A DNA stretch of 64,000 nt, from contig OY720346.1 of NCBI GenBank assembly GCA_963082975.1, positions 71,539,267-71,603,266 of the forward strand, written 5' to 3'. Source of the DNA: Labia minor. Lineage: Eukaryota > Arthropoda > Insecta > Dermaptera > Spongiphoridae. This document shows, piece by piece, positions 1 to 11,605 of this stretch. The translations under genes were made by a program, and so were the position numbers. Below the pieces are notes generated by a model. It was not told the origin of the DNA. It saw only the letters and a program-made list of their open reading frames with translations, and did not search any database. Numbering within the stretch: the stretch's first letter is position 1; each line of letters starts with the position of its first letter.

Positions 1-1530
1 AAAAAAATATTTCTGTTTTTATAGTTTGAACTGATTGGAAAAATTCATAACACACAACACCATAATAAACAAAATTTTAAAAAAAATCACCATATTTTTT
101 TTTGATTAAATTAGTTGCATAATATATTCAAAATTGATATGAAAAAATAGTTACATATAAATTTTTTATAGAAGTCTAATTGGATGCACTACGATTATAA
201 GCATGCATCCATCTTACCATACACATTCGTATTTTTAAATCGATTGAGCTGGTATTTTTTAGATAACAAATAACCGAATTCCTTATTAGGTTCTTTTCTC
301 TGTGGGTTGCTGCAAAGCAACATAGAATAAATAAATAAATAAATGGTCACTTGATTATACTTCTATTGATAAAGATAAATGACTCGTTATAAACCCAAGT
401 ATCAAGTTTAAAATCAACAAACCGGTACGAAAGGCGTAAAATTTCTTTTCTAAAATTAAAAAAATTAAAAAAAAAGAAATATATATTTAATTTCCATATT
501 GTATATAAATATATATATATATATCCTTATAAAATATTGAGAATTTATATTATAGACAATATACGGTTATTAGCGGTGTTTCTGAACAGTCTATAGTCCG
601 TGTAATATTATGATAAGATTAATTTTCACATAGAATTTTATTAATCCTGAAATCATCTTCTAATATACAATGAAATTGATTTTTTTTTTTTTTTTCATTA
701 CCCTTCTCGCCTTTCCGACCTCCATCCAACTGATAGACAAATTATGGAATTGAATTATAAATAAAGGATGACGAGAGAGTGAGAGAGAGAAAGAGTGGAT
801 GGAACTTGATTGCTTTCTGACGTTAATAAATGTTGAAAACACCGCCTTGACCGAAACCTTGACTCTTCCTCTAAATATTGTAATGTAGTTATGGATAGAT
901 TTATGGAATAAGATGATGATTTTGGAAACAGAGAAAGGAATAACAGAGGAAAGAAACTAAGGAGAGAGAGAGAGAGGGTGGGGGAGGGTATAAGTGATGA
1001 AAAATCCAATTTATATAATAAGAGTTAAATTATAAAGTGCTGCTGATAGGATTCTCATGTAAATCAATTTTTTATTTTTTTGTTTTTTTTTTTTTATTTT
1101 TCTTCCACCCAAATAAATTAATACAATTTTCCTAAATAAAATATCGTTTCTAAAGAAGAAAAAATAAAATAAAAAAATTACTTTAAAAACTAATTATGAG
1201 TCCTATAATTAATTAATTATTTAATAAAAAGTTCTAAAAAAATTATTTTTTGTTTATTTTACATACATTTAGGTATATTTACACAAGGATGGATCAAATA
1301 TGTATAAACGGTAATTTATCTGAATTTTTGTTGTTTAAAAATATATATATACTAGTGAAAACTTAATTTAAGTTTATACAGAATTATATATAGAAGAACC
1401 TCATGCAAAGAGCTTCACACAATTTTGCTATCAAATTTTAATCATAAATATTTCTCTCTCTCAAAAAAAAAGATTATTTGAGAATTTTGAGCCTCATATA
1501 TTGTATTTTTATCTTTATAAAATATCTTAC
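1..1530. other. No gene seen
   Basis: A+T-rich sequence with GA-rich simple repeats near 765-800 and 960-985 and poly-T runs. Short open stretches are low complexity. Confidence 0.5.
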
Positions 1531-2056
1531 CTTATTATAGTAGCAAAAATTGTATTTATATATATATATATATATTTGTATTTTTGAGATATGAAACCGC
1601 TCTAAGGATTTTTTTGAAATTTTCATCATAGATAATATTTTTAAAGAAAAATCGATCTGCATTGGTTTCAGCCTCAAGGAAAATCAACTTTATTAGTATT
1701 TTCTTAATTTAAAATAGGAATTTTAATAATAAAAATAAATGTCACCGGGTAACGCCGAGAACCTTAAATTACAAAATATTATAAATAAAATAAAATTAAA
1801 AAAATTATAATATTTTGTAATCAAATTACGAAATATATATTATGTTATATCCACAGGGAATACTTTTCTGTCTTTTAGTTGATTAATACGTACGTTTAAG
1901 GGCTGTATGTTTTATGATTTTTTTTTTTTAATTTATGTTCTTTTAAATTATTTGAAATTGTTTAATATATTTTGTCGTTTATTTATTTTAAATAATAATC
2001 TTAATCTTAAATATTCATAGTTCATAAGAAATATTTTTTTTAAAGTACCGAACCAG
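1531..2056 (+). repeat. R2 repeat, copy 1
   Basis: TATCTTACCTTATTATAG, an AT run, GAAACCGCTCTAAGGA, TTAGTATTTTCTTAATTT, CGGGTAACGCCGA, ATATCCACAGGGAATA, ending AAAGTACCGAACC. No HINE insertion, so it serves as the empty site for copy j. Non-coding; about 525 bp. Confidence 0.7.
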
Positions 2057-2839
2057 AAAGTAAATATTATAATACTAAATTTCAGTTTTAAAAAAAATTA
2101 ATTAACTCAATAATTAATCTAGTTTATGTCAATAACTCGAAAGATTAAATTAACCCTTTATTTCTCAATACTATGGTGCAATATTTGTCGTTAGTTGAAT
2201 TGTTTATTTTTTATTTACAGAGATAAAAAAAAACATTGATTTTCAATTGTCTGGGTGGGCGTTAAACTACTACATTATTGTGTTGTTATATGTGATAATA
2301 GTTATCGTGATAAAATAATATTAATTGAAAATAAAGATAAAAAAAAAAAGAATGAAACAGTGGTTGGAAGAAACGAGAAGGTTGTCCCTGGCACCAGTCT
2401 CAGAGAGGGTACATTTTTTCATCTATTTTTATGGTTAATCTTACCTATCCGGTTTCTATCTTTCTTAATAGGTGTGTCCGAGTGGCTGTTTCTATCTCAA
2501 CAAGTGTGCGTTTGTATATAAAAGAACTAAATTATATATGTGACAGGTATCATTCAAAATGATCTCTCAATCATCTTTAACCAAAGAAATATGTCAATAA
2601 ACAATAAAAGCTATTTTCATTATTCATAATAATATTTCATTAATTTTCAACACTTTCAATTTTAATAACTATTCATAATATCAAAAAAAGAAAAGATTTG
2701 AAACCACAATACAATTATTAAGTAACAAATTGTTTACTAAAACATTTAGAAAATTATTTTAATTATAAGTACAAATAAATACTTATTTTATAATATTTAA
2801 TTTGAATTATCAATAAAAATTATTAAAAAAAAAAAATTG
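2057..2839. other. No gene seen
   Basis: Continuation of A+T sequence after R2. A slightly mixed patch at 2355-2510 has no convincing exon. Confidence 0.45.
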
Positions 2840-2847
2840 GGTATAAC

Positions 2848-3191
2848 TACGGACACTAACGATACTTCGATACTATCGGAGTATCGATACTTTGCATCCG
2901 ATAACATCGATTCTTGTACTCAATACTAGTACATCATCGATACCCATACCTGTGGTTTCAAAAAAGTATCGAATGGGTACTCAGCGCACCTAGCAGCGTA
3001 CTTTTTTTTAAAATTTCTTAAATTTTTACTAAAAAAAAGGTCAAACGTTTTCTGGACTTAACTTTTTTCCGATACCGATACTTTAGAGTATCGATACTTT
3101 TGAGTCCGATACTATCGAAGAATCGATACTTAGCCTTTCGATACCTATCGATACTAAGAATCGATACTTAGCTTTCGATATCGTGTCCCTA
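2848..3191. mobile_element. hAT MITE packed with ATCGATA motifs
   Basis: Ends TACGGACAC...GTGTCCCTA, flanked by a perfect 8-bp duplication GGTATAAC (2840-2847 and 3192-3199). Both subterminal regions carry many copies of TATCGATAC variants in both directions. No coding capacity. Confidence 0.82.
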
Positions 3192-3680
3192 GGTATAACT
3201 GATTTTCAAAGTGGTATATTAGGTGGAAATCAGATTTCAAAGGTTTATAGAAACTTCCAGGTTTTATTGAAAAAAATAATTCACCAAAGAAATATGTATG
3301 TTACAAGTTCAAGTTTATCCAAATGTTCAAATTTGAATTATTGTTAATTCGGTTTTATATCCTACACACAAGCCTTAAGTGCTATGTAAAATATACAAAT
3401 ATCTATACATAGAATCTAATTATAAATTAAATAAATGAAATAAAAAATAAATATTATATAAAACAAAAATTTTCTGAAGTCAAAAAAAGTTTATCAACAT
3501 ATTTAGACTCAAACAAAATAAAATCTGTAAAACAAAATAATCTTTACATACATCTACATGAATTGATTTATATCCTCGATGGAATCGGTAGTTAATTTTG
3601 TAGTATAAGAAATTATAAATTTAAAATACCAAGCCCAATAGAATTGAAAATAAATATCAAAAGATAATAATTAAAAATAT

Positions 3681-4213
3681 GGTAATTATATTAAATGGTC
3701 ATCCAGTTATGAATTTTAATAGAACTTTACCAGTGGATTCCTTTTTTAATTCCAAATAAACTTTTCTTATGCAATTTTTGTGGGTCGCTTCTAGTTTACG
3801 AGATAAAAAGGATTAAAGTTTGCCAGATAAGCTTATTATGAACCTCGAAATATGATGTCATTAAGTAATGTTTTATTGACTAATTCACTAATTATTTACT
3901 TATTCCTAATTTTCGGTTTTTTTTGTTCGGTTTAGGGAAATGATTTAATTAATTAATTTTTTAATGTTTCTATATCTAATTCGAAAAGAAAAAAGAGAAA
4001 ATTAATGGAGTCCTCTGATGGTCAAATTAATAAAACATGGTAGCTAAATCGAATTTCCATAGAATTATAAGCAAATTTCAATAATTTTTATCACGTAAAC
4101 TTGAAGCGACCAGGAAAAATTGCATAAGTAAAGTTTATTTGGAATTAAAAAAGGAACCCACTGGTAAAGTTTTATCCAAATTCATGACTGGATGAACATT
4201 TAATATAATTACC
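3681..4213. mobile_element. Foldback/palindromic element
   Basis: Left arm from GGTAATTATATTAAATGGTC through TTTACCAGTGGATTCC and GGGTCGCTTCTAGTTTACGA is repeated inverted at 4080-4213. Arms are about 130 bases. The centre has TTTTCGGTTTTTTTTGTTCG and its decayed counterpart. Non-coding. Confidence 0.75.
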
Positions 4214-4573
4214 AATTTTAAGATTAAAAGATAATTAAAAATAATTTTCAAATGAGTGTATATCTTCTAGGATGTGGTCTCCTTATAACCACTTATTATG
4301 ATAAACAAGGGCAAATGTAAGGAGGCAGGAAAATATAAGATAAAACCAGTGGTTTTTAAAAAAAATTATGAAGAATTAAAAAAATTAAAATTAAAAAAAA
4401 AAAATCTATTCTACATTAAATAAAGAAAGTGAGTATTTTTTACCAAAAAATAAAATAAATGGATACTACTTTAATAATTTAAGCATTTTGGGAAAAATAT
4501 ATTTCTTCCTGTAAAATATAATAAATTGATTCTGTATAATACTTTTTTTCATTATTTATTAAATATACTTGAA

Positions 4574-4825
4574 TATGTATTGTTTTATTGACTAATTCAC
4601 TAATTAATCACTTATTCCTAATTTTCGGTTTTTTCGGTACGGTTTGGATATAGGGAAATTATTTAATTAATTAATTTTTAAATTTTTCTATATCTAATCC
4701 GAACTGAAAAAAAAGAGAAAAATAATGGAGTCCTCTGATGGTCAAATTAATAAAACATGGTAGGTAAATAGAATATCAAAAGATTTATCCAATAGGCAAA
4801 TTTTAATAATTTTATCTCGTAACTA
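4574..4825. repeat. Partial foldback-family copy
   Basis: Repeats the central and inner right part of 3681-4213 (TTTTATTGACTAATTCACTA, AATGGAGTCCTCTGATGG) without the outer arms; 4500-4570 also repeats at 4860-4920. Confidence 0.65.
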
Positions 4826-5008
4826 CTTTAATGATTTAAGCATTTAGGGAAAAATATATTTTTCTTCCTGTAAAATAATAAATTAATTCTGTATAATACT
4901 TTTTTTGATTATTTATTAAATTTACTTGAATTTGTATTTGCTAAAATGAAAAATGTATTTAAAAAAGTTATTCAGCTGTACCTTGGAGTCAATTTTAAGT
5001 CTATAAAA

Positions 5009-5150
5009 CTATAAGCTATAAACCAAATCCCTTCCCCTGGTTTCTCTCGGGTCACTCTTATAGTTTCGAGTCATCTGATTGCAATGCAGACCCGAACGTG
5101 TTTTGGAAAAATGCCGATGGCGTGAGGCCGCAAATTCCAGACAAATACAC
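5009..5150 (-). other. Coding-like island, strand uncertain
   Basis: Lower A+T patch. The minus strand reads EFAASRHRHFSKTRSGLHC, then a second stretch ending DPRETRGRDLVYSL and a stop. The plus strand is also partly open. No clear acceptor. Could be a terminal exon or chance. Confidence 0.2.
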
Positions 5151-5460
5151 ACACTCACACACAAATATCCTAATATGTTAACAAATACAGTGAAATATTT
5201 TTCATTAGGGACATATATTATCAATAAAAACCAATTGCACATGGTTTGGCAAAAGAATCCGACTTCTGAATCATCCAATGGAAATCACAGTCATTGGATA
5301 ACTTTCTATCTCAATTTATATTTATATATCGGGAAATTCACATATATTTGAGAGAGAGAGAGAAGAGATTTAATGTTTCAAGGAATTATTCAAATAACAA
5401 AATAAAAAAATTATTTAAGAAGATGATTTATTATCAATAATTGAATTATAATAATTTTTT

Positions 5461-5894
5461 TACTATCTCGCCAGTGAAAGTATTGCGATCACGAAAATTT
5501 TCAAAGTCGAGATTTTGATGTTTTTATACGTTTTGAAGGTCCCTGAATCATTTTCACTAAGGTTGAGAAAAATGTCTCTCTCTCTGTGTGTGTGTGTGTG
5601 TGTGTATATGTTTGGTAATTTTTCGCATGATTAATAATTGTACAAAACTGCTATATATAGAATTTTAGCTTGATTGAATCGCTGAAAGTACCAGAATTAA
5701 TTTTTTAACACTGCAAATCTCACGCGCCAACACGTGACGTGGTGCTATCAACAAAGAGCCAAACATGCGCTGGTTTAATAAATAATATCTATTAATTTTA
5801 ATTTATAATTTAATTAATTTAATTTACTTTTAATTAATATATGCTATTTAATCCAATTCAAATTTGCGAGATAGTCGAGTGGAGACATTCCAGC
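5461..5894 (-). mobile_element. HINE-like repeat, copy a (internal deletion)
   Basis: From the 3' end motif TACTATCTCGCCAG to the 5' end GCTGGAATGTCTCCACTC. A GT microsatellite is joined directly to GGTAATTTTTCGCATG, so ~150 internal bases present in other copies are missing. Confidence 0.75.
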
Positions 5895-5986
5895 GTACTT
5901 TATTAAAAAATCCACAAAAAATGAAGTTGAGGGACTAAATTTCGACATGCTCACTTAGTTTATGATTTAATCGTGATATTCTAGGC

Positions 5987-6257
5987 CAGCGGTCGAGGAA
6001 CTTTTTTAATCATTACCCCAAAATATTTTAGTTTCAGTTGATATTACCCCCATGGTAAAGAGCAAAAAAAACAAGAAATCTCTTTTTAGCATCTTTCCTA
6101 TTATACCCACCCATGAAAATTTTGAAAAGAAAACAATAACTAAAATTTTAATTTGTAAAAATAATAACAGGTTTATGAAACAGCAAATTAAAAATATATA
6201 CTTTTTATTCATAAAAGTTTCATTTTTACCCCATTTGGGGTAATTTCCTCACCGCTG
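5987..6257. mobile_element. hAT MITE, CAGCGGT family
   Basis: Ends CAGCGGTCGAGGAA and, inverted, CAGCGGTGAGGAAA, flanked by a perfect 8-bp duplication TTCTAGGC (5979-5986, 6258-6265). The interior is similar to the 61229 copy. Confidence 0.85.
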
Positions 6258-6609
6258 TTCTAGGCTGACCTCCGAAACGTGAATAAAAAATATAAAATAT
6301 AAAAAAAAAACAAATATATATTATATATATAAATATAATATATTTATAAAAATATAAAAACTATCAAAGCATTTTATCGTTTGAATTTTAATTTAAAAAT
6401 AATATTAATATACAAAAAGTTTTTTTGTAAGATTTATAAAATATTGAATAGGCACCAAAATCTTCTACAGTTCTACACTCTTTTACAATTTGGAAAGTTT
6501 AGAATATAAAATTGAATTTTCCGATTATTTATAAAAAAAAAAAAATTTATTTATTATGTGTTTTTAAATTATTTTTATTACATCATGAGCAAACAAAAGT
6601 AAATAATAA

Positions 6610-7213
6610 GCTGGAGTGTCTCCACTCGACTATCTCGCATTTTGAATTAAAATATATAACATATATTATATTTAAATTAAATTTAATTAATTCAATTATA
6701 AATTAAAATTAATAAATAATATTTATTAAACCAGAGCGAGTTTGGCTCTTTGTTGTTGGTACCACGTCACGTGTTGGCGCGTGATTAGCAGTAAACATGT
6801 TAAAAAATTAATTCTGGGACTTTCACCGATTTATTAAATCTGAAATTCTATATATAGCAGTTTTATAAAATTTTTTTTAACCATGAGAAAAACTATCAAA
6901 CATATATCTATATTTTTACGGTCACTTTAGAGGAAAAAAAATGAAAACGTGGTAAGTAATGACTCTCTTCCGGATGAACTACATTTCTCAAAAGTGGATA
7001 GAAAATTACGAATTTTGAATAATGCCCGTAAACCAAAATTCATTATTCAAGCTCAAACCGTTTTTGTATAATCTTGTCTACATACACACACACACACACA
7101 CACCTTTACACACAGACATTTTTCTCAACTTTAGTGAAAATGATTCAGGAACCTTCAAAACGTATCCAACCATCAAAATCTCGAAATCGAAAATTTTCGT
7201 GATCGCAATAGTA
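6610..7213 (+). mobile_element. HINE-like repeat, copy b
   Basis: 5' end GCTGGAGTGTCTCCACTCGA then ACTATCTCGC; ends ATCGCAATAGTA with the terminal hairpin lost. Contains CACACACACACACACACCTT, a subfamily mark shared with copy i. Confidence 0.8.
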
Positions 7214-7812
7214 AAAAGATAAAAAAAAAATAAATATTAATAAAAATACCTCAATTATATTTACCTAAAAATTAATTTTAATCGGGATTATAATACTTAT
7301 CGTTCTCATATGAAATAATAAGCATATATAATATTTATTTATTATTTCAATTTCTAATGTAATTTTATAATTAATAGTAATTACAGAAGGATATCAAAAA
7401 AAAAAAATGTTCAAGTTTAACCATAAATTAACTTTTTATATTTTCCAGTAAAATAGAAAAGATTATGAGTAATATTTTTCAAAAGAATTTTATATTTATT
7501 TCTTTGAGAGGGTTTAATCAGCAAACTCCTATGATGCAATGAATGATAAAATTGACTTTGTGTTGTGAGTCATGGTTAATAAGCTGAATCCAATCACATA
7601 GGAATATATATAAAATTATTTTAATAGAAATGGAGAAGAAAGATGAAGTGTTGTTATATCACACATTAATGGATTGAACGTTCAAGTCTCCATTGGCGTG
7701 ATAAGGAGAGGGGAGGGGAGGGGGGTCCTTATCCTGTCACCGGTGTCCGTGACCTTTTATCTGACTGGTATCGGATTGCTCGTGGGTGGATATCACATGT
7801 GGGTTGGTTTAC
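7214..7812. other. No gene seen; flank of candidate exon 7813
   Basis: A+T sequence, then a G-run patch (7705-7725) and mixed composition leading into the candidate minus-strand exon. Confidence 0.4.
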
Positions 7813-7935
7813 CTTGACCCGAGAAAGAAAGTCCCGCGGTGGAGAGTCGAACCCCACACACGTTCCTCCATTTCCACCTCCTTCCTCCTCGTCGTTGTCG
7901 TTGTCGTAGCCAATCTCGATCAGATCGGAAGGCAG
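7813..7935 (-). CDS. Candidate internal coding exon, unknown protein
   Basis: On the minus strand an acceptor (TTTCACTTGCAG) is followed by 41 phase-0 codons and a GTAAAC donor. The peptide begins LPSDLIEIGYDNDNDEEE, passes through a Gly-rich turn (GGGNGG) and ends GFDSPPRDFLSRVK. Third positions are strongly G/C, in sharp contrast to the background. The acidic then glycine-rich run looks like a linker. No family is recognised and no adjoining exon was found. The plus-strand reading is a poly-Val run and is less plausible. Confidence 0.42.
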
Positions 7936-8216
7936 CTGCAAGTGAAAGTGCCAAAGGATTACATACAATCGAATATATTATATTTTATCGGTTTGTCAAT
8001 TAATAATTTATTACTGAAATATATATCTTATATTATATACGAGATACTCCAGTTATGCTTCAATTATTGTTTTTTTTTTCGCTCTGCATTTCAATTTAAC
8101 TCAATATTATTATTATTATTATTATTAAAATATTAAATCTAAATTTTTTAATAATAAAAATTAAAATAATAGAATATATGTTACTTTTATATATAATTTA
8201 AATTATTTATTAAAAA

Positions 8217-8395
8217 CAGTGGTTTATTGGGAGGGGAACGCGGGGGAACGACGTTCCCTTACCTTTTTTCAGAACCGGAACACGTTCCAGTACTTTTTCA
8301 TGTCCCGACAACTCCCAATTAAATCAACTGTTAGAATTTCTTTTTTTGTGTTCGTTAATATTTTTTGTATAGTAAGAATAAGAAAAAATAAGAAT
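8217..8395 (+). mobile_element. hAT MITE, CAGTGGTGTATTGG family, truncated
   Basis: Starts CAGTGGTTTATTGGGAGG and follows the 53112 copy for ~175 bases (GACGTTCCCTTACCTTTTTT, GTCCCGACAACTCC), then stops where a HINE begins at 8396. Confidence 0.7.
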
Positions 8396-8924
8396 CTGGA
8401 GTGTCTCCACTCGACTATCTCGCAAATTTGAATTGGATTAAATAACATATATTAATTTAAATTAAATTAAATTAATTAAATTATAAATTAAAATTAATAA
8501 ATAATATTTATTAAACCAGCGCATGTTTGGCTCTTTGTTGATGGCACCTCGTCACGTCTTGGCGCGTGAGATTTGCAGTGTTAAGAAATTAATTCTGGTA
8601 CTTTCAGCGATTCAATCAAGCTGAAATTCTATATATAGCAGTTTTATACAATTTTTAATCATGGGAAAAATTATCATATCTCTATTTTTACTGACACTTT
8701 GGAGGGAGGAAAAAAAATCAGAACGTTGTAGGTAATGACCCTCTTCCGGTTGAGCTACATTTCTCAAAAGTTGATAGAAAACTATGAATTTTGAATAATG
8801 CCCATCTACCAAATTTCATCATTCTAAGCTCAAACCTTTTTTGCGTAATCTTCGTTACATATATACACACATACACACGCACACACAGAGACATTTTTCT
8901 GAACCTTGGTGAAAATGATTCAGG
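8396..8924 (+). mobile_element. HINE-like repeat, copy c (3' truncated)
   Basis: Intact 5' end; stops after GAAAATGATTCAGG. It begins where the hAT MITE at 8217 breaks off, so it probably inserted there. Confidence 0.75.
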
Positions 8925-8983
8925 TAATAATTTTTTTTATTTTTTTGCAATATTTAATAATAACAAAATAAAATTTAAAAAGA

Positions 8984-9033
8984 ATGAAGTTAGTTACAAA
9001 TTAATAATTTTGACAATTTGTAACTAACTTCAT
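8984..9033. repeat. Perfect 19-bp hairpin
   Basis: ATGAAGTTAGTTACAAATT and its exact complement, separated by 12 bases, just beyond the breakpoint of HINE copy c. Confidence 0.7.
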
Positions 9034-9095
9034 AATGTTATCGACATCACAAATTTTTGAAAAATTCACTAAAAAATTAAATGAAATACTAGATC

Positions 9096-9675
9096 AGTGA
9101 TTCTCAACCATTTTTTTTACCGCGGCACACTTTTAACGGTTTAAAAATTTGGCGGCACACAAAAACAAAGATAAGTGTAAAAGTTATTTACTTACCTATA
9201 ATAGACTGTGTAATATAGTTTATGATAATAATCAGAGGTCGGCTACCCTTTTCACTACTCAGACACATTTCTGAAACAGTGGTGGGCACACTTGGTAATA
9301 CTTAGAGCAGTGATTGTGAACCACTGTGCCGCGGCTCTTTAGTCTGCCGCGAGATTATCAGGCTTTTAAACATTACCGACTTTTTTTCTAAATTTTTTAA
9401 ATTTGGTTCTAACAAAAAAAGGTAAAACGTTTTTGGAACCACTTTTTTCAATATTGTAAACTTTTACACTTATCATTTTCTTTGTGTGCCGCCAAATTTT
9501 TAAACCGTTAGAAGTGTGCCGCGGTAAATGAAAGGTTGAGAATCACTGACTTAGAGCCATATTGAAAAATAGTCTGAAATGTTTTAGAGCTTGACCACAA
9601 AAACATTTTACCTATTTTTTACATACATATAAAATATAGTAGTACTTTTTTCTTAATTTGAACTTTACATTTGTA
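9096..9675. mobile_element. Composite of nested hAT-type MITE pieces
   Basis: Begins CAGTGATTCTCAACC with ACCGCGGCACAC and a TTGGCGGCACAC segment, then a second hAT-like start CAGAGGTCGGCTACCC at 9232. The nested unit 9308-9548 sits inside. Sequence right of it (CCATATTGAAAAATAG) continues the host repeat, which recurs uninterrupted near 13066. Confidence 0.6.
9308..9548. mobile_element. hAT MITE, CAGTGATT family, nested
   Basis: 241 bp from CAGTGATTGTGAACCACTG to GGTTGAGAATCACTG with a perfect 8-bp duplication ACTTAGAG (9300-9307, 9549-9556). Confidence 0.83.
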
Positions 9676-10315
9676 AAATTTGGCGGCATAGTATATATGT
9701 ATATTTGCATTATTATAGCATTTGAAAATATTCAATAATAATAATTATACAACAAATTCTAAAAGAAATAATTTTTTTTTATTTTTAGAAAGAAATGATT
9801 ATTATTAATTAAATTTTTATGAAAATTAAAAGTGAAATCCTATTAATAAATCAATGGGAGTGGTTTAAAGGCGTGTCATTTGGAAGTGAAAAAAAATCTT
9901 AAAAAATATTAAAGATATATTTTTCATAATTAATTAAAAAAACTTTGAGAAAAAATATTTCAAATGAAATATCTAGCCGTCCATTTTTATTTATTATTAT
10001 ATAGAGTTTTCTTTATAGATTAATAAATTTTGTAAAAAAATAAAAATTTTATCCAATTTGTTTATATTAAAGGGCTAAAATTAAATTGACAGGTTATTAT
10101 TTGATATCCATGATAATGTGATTTTTTTCAATATAACTATGAATATTATGAGAAATGATAAAATATTAACATGTCAGATCATTTTAATGAAGCCGATGAA
10201 TTTGCATAATTTCACAAGTTATAGTCATATATAATAAGCAGAATTTTATGATATTAATTCATATTATTAATTGAAATTTTTTTTATTAAAATAAAATAAA
10301 GTTTAGTGTATTCAT
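9676..10315. other. No gene seen
   Basis: Featureless A+T sequence between hAT fragments and HINE copy d. Confidence 0.5.
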
Positions 10316-10612
10316 TACTATCTCGGCAGAAAATTTTAAATGTTGAGATTTTGATGTTTTTATACGTTTTGAAGGTCCCTATTACCTACCACGTTTTCAT
10401 TTTTTTTCCCTCTAAGCTGACCGTTAAAATAAAGATAAAGGTTTGATAGTTTTTCACAAGATTAAAAATTGTATAAAACTGATATATATATAAAATTTCA
10501 GTTTGATTGAATCGCTGAAAGTACCGGATTTAATTTTTTAACACTGAAAATTACGCGCCAGCACGTGACATGGTGCCATCAATAAAGAGTCAAACATGCG
10601 CTGGTTTAATAA
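10316..10612 (-). mobile_element. HINE-like repeat, copy d (5' truncated)
   Basis: 3' end TACTATCTCGGCAG, runs to TGCGCTGGTTTAATAAATA; lacks the 5' end and the CA microsatellite block. Confidence 0.7.
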
Positions 10613-10710
10613 ATACTAGCTGCTCAGAGCTCCTTCGTCGCTCTTCACATCTAGACGGGGGCTCCGCCCCCTGTACCCCCGAGTGGTACATAGTATTTGG
10701 TTGAAAGTAG
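10612..10710. repeat. Short C-rich repeat fragment
   Basis: The sequence GGGGGCTCCGCCCCCTG forms a GC-rich hairpin in an A+T background and sits at the 5' breakpoint of a truncated HINE, beside the LINE relic. Probably part of a LINE or SINE 3' end; not assigned. Confidence 0.3.
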
Positions 10711-10849
10711 TAAAAGGTTTTCATCCATTTTGTTTCAAACAATGTATAACATAAAACATTCATTTCTTATTGTGTGATTATTTAAAATATATTTTAATTT
10801 ATTTAGTAAATTAATTATATATATTATTATTGAATATGTTATATCTATC

Positions 10850-11180
10850 TACTCGAAAGTTCTTGGCAGCTACAACCACATTTCTCCAAGTGTCCCCGGT
10901 GACCTCATCTTTCTTTGGCCAATAAATGCTGGAAAGAATAATCTGAATCTACTCTCATCTCCCAGGGTCATAGACCATGCGTGGCTCAACGGTACTCGAA
11001 AGTTCTTGGCAGCTACAACCACATTTCTCCAAGTGTCCTTATCCTGAGCCTCTGTTCCATCTCTCGTACGTCATTCCCTGATGTACTCATCTTTCTTTGG
11101 CCCATAAATGCTGGGGAGAATCCTATTCTCTGAATCCACTCTCATCTCCAAAGATCATAGACCATGTCTAACACTCATAT
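10850..11180 (-). repeat. Direct duplication of a LINE-like 3' coding segment
   Basis: Two copies (10851-10990 and 10991-11180) share ACTCGAAAGTTCTTGGCAGC and TCATCTTTCTTTGGCC. On the minus strand the text resembles a LINE C-terminus (TWRNVVVAAKNF-like, with ERWNRGS before it). It lies directly downstream of the reverse transcriptase fragment, as the 3' end of the same element would, but with a tandem duplication. Confidence 0.45.
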
Positions 11181-11264
11181 AATACAACAGACAAAATAAT
11201 TGTTTTATATATTTTAATTTTCATTCCCTTTTATAATAATTTTGATGAGATAAGCCTCTTTACT

Positions 11265-11605
11265 GCATGATAACAGGCGTGTTTTCCGATTGCAACTTCG
11301 ATTTCAATTCTTCTCAAATATTATTATCCTTCGTGATTACATTCAATTTTTCTACATATTCAAATTCTACATTTTGTATGTTAATACTGCTCCTGTTTGT
11401 TTCTAAATATATTTATTTATCATTATTAATTTCAAACCTCATCTCTTTTCCTACCTCGATTAATTTTTCCTCGCTATCTGTAATTGCAATTGCCGAATCT
11501 CCTATTATATTTAAGTCGTCTGGGTCACCTAATATTTTACAATTGATTTCCACATCTTACTCTTTCTTTACTACCTTCAAGATAAATTTTAAGATCAAAA
11601 TTTGA
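11265..11605 (-). pseudogene. LINE reverse transcriptase fragment (palm motif)
   Basis: The minus strand reads CKILGDPDDLNIIGDSAIAI, then EEKLIEVGKEMRFEINNDK and SINIQNVEFEYVEKLNVITK, IREELKSKLQSENT. DDLNIIG is the catalytic YADD region of a non-LTR retrotransposon, followed by the usual 'K-Y-T-N' and 'F-YLG' positions in decayed form. One internal stop precedes it. The N-terminal part is absent. Clade not assigned. Confidence 0.65.

Noticed and set aside
755-1009. Ser/Leu-rich minus frames at 660-1009
   Set aside because: They translate GA-rich simple repeats and poly-T.
7786-8136. Plus-strand 116-codon frame with a poly-Val run
   Set aside because: The minus strand of the same segment has coherent splice sites and codon use; the plus frame then runs into simple A+T repeat.
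11267-11605. Plus-strand open frame of 112 codons
   Set aside because: It is the shadow of the LINE reverse-transcriptase fragment on the minus strand, which has the recognisable DDLNIIG motif.
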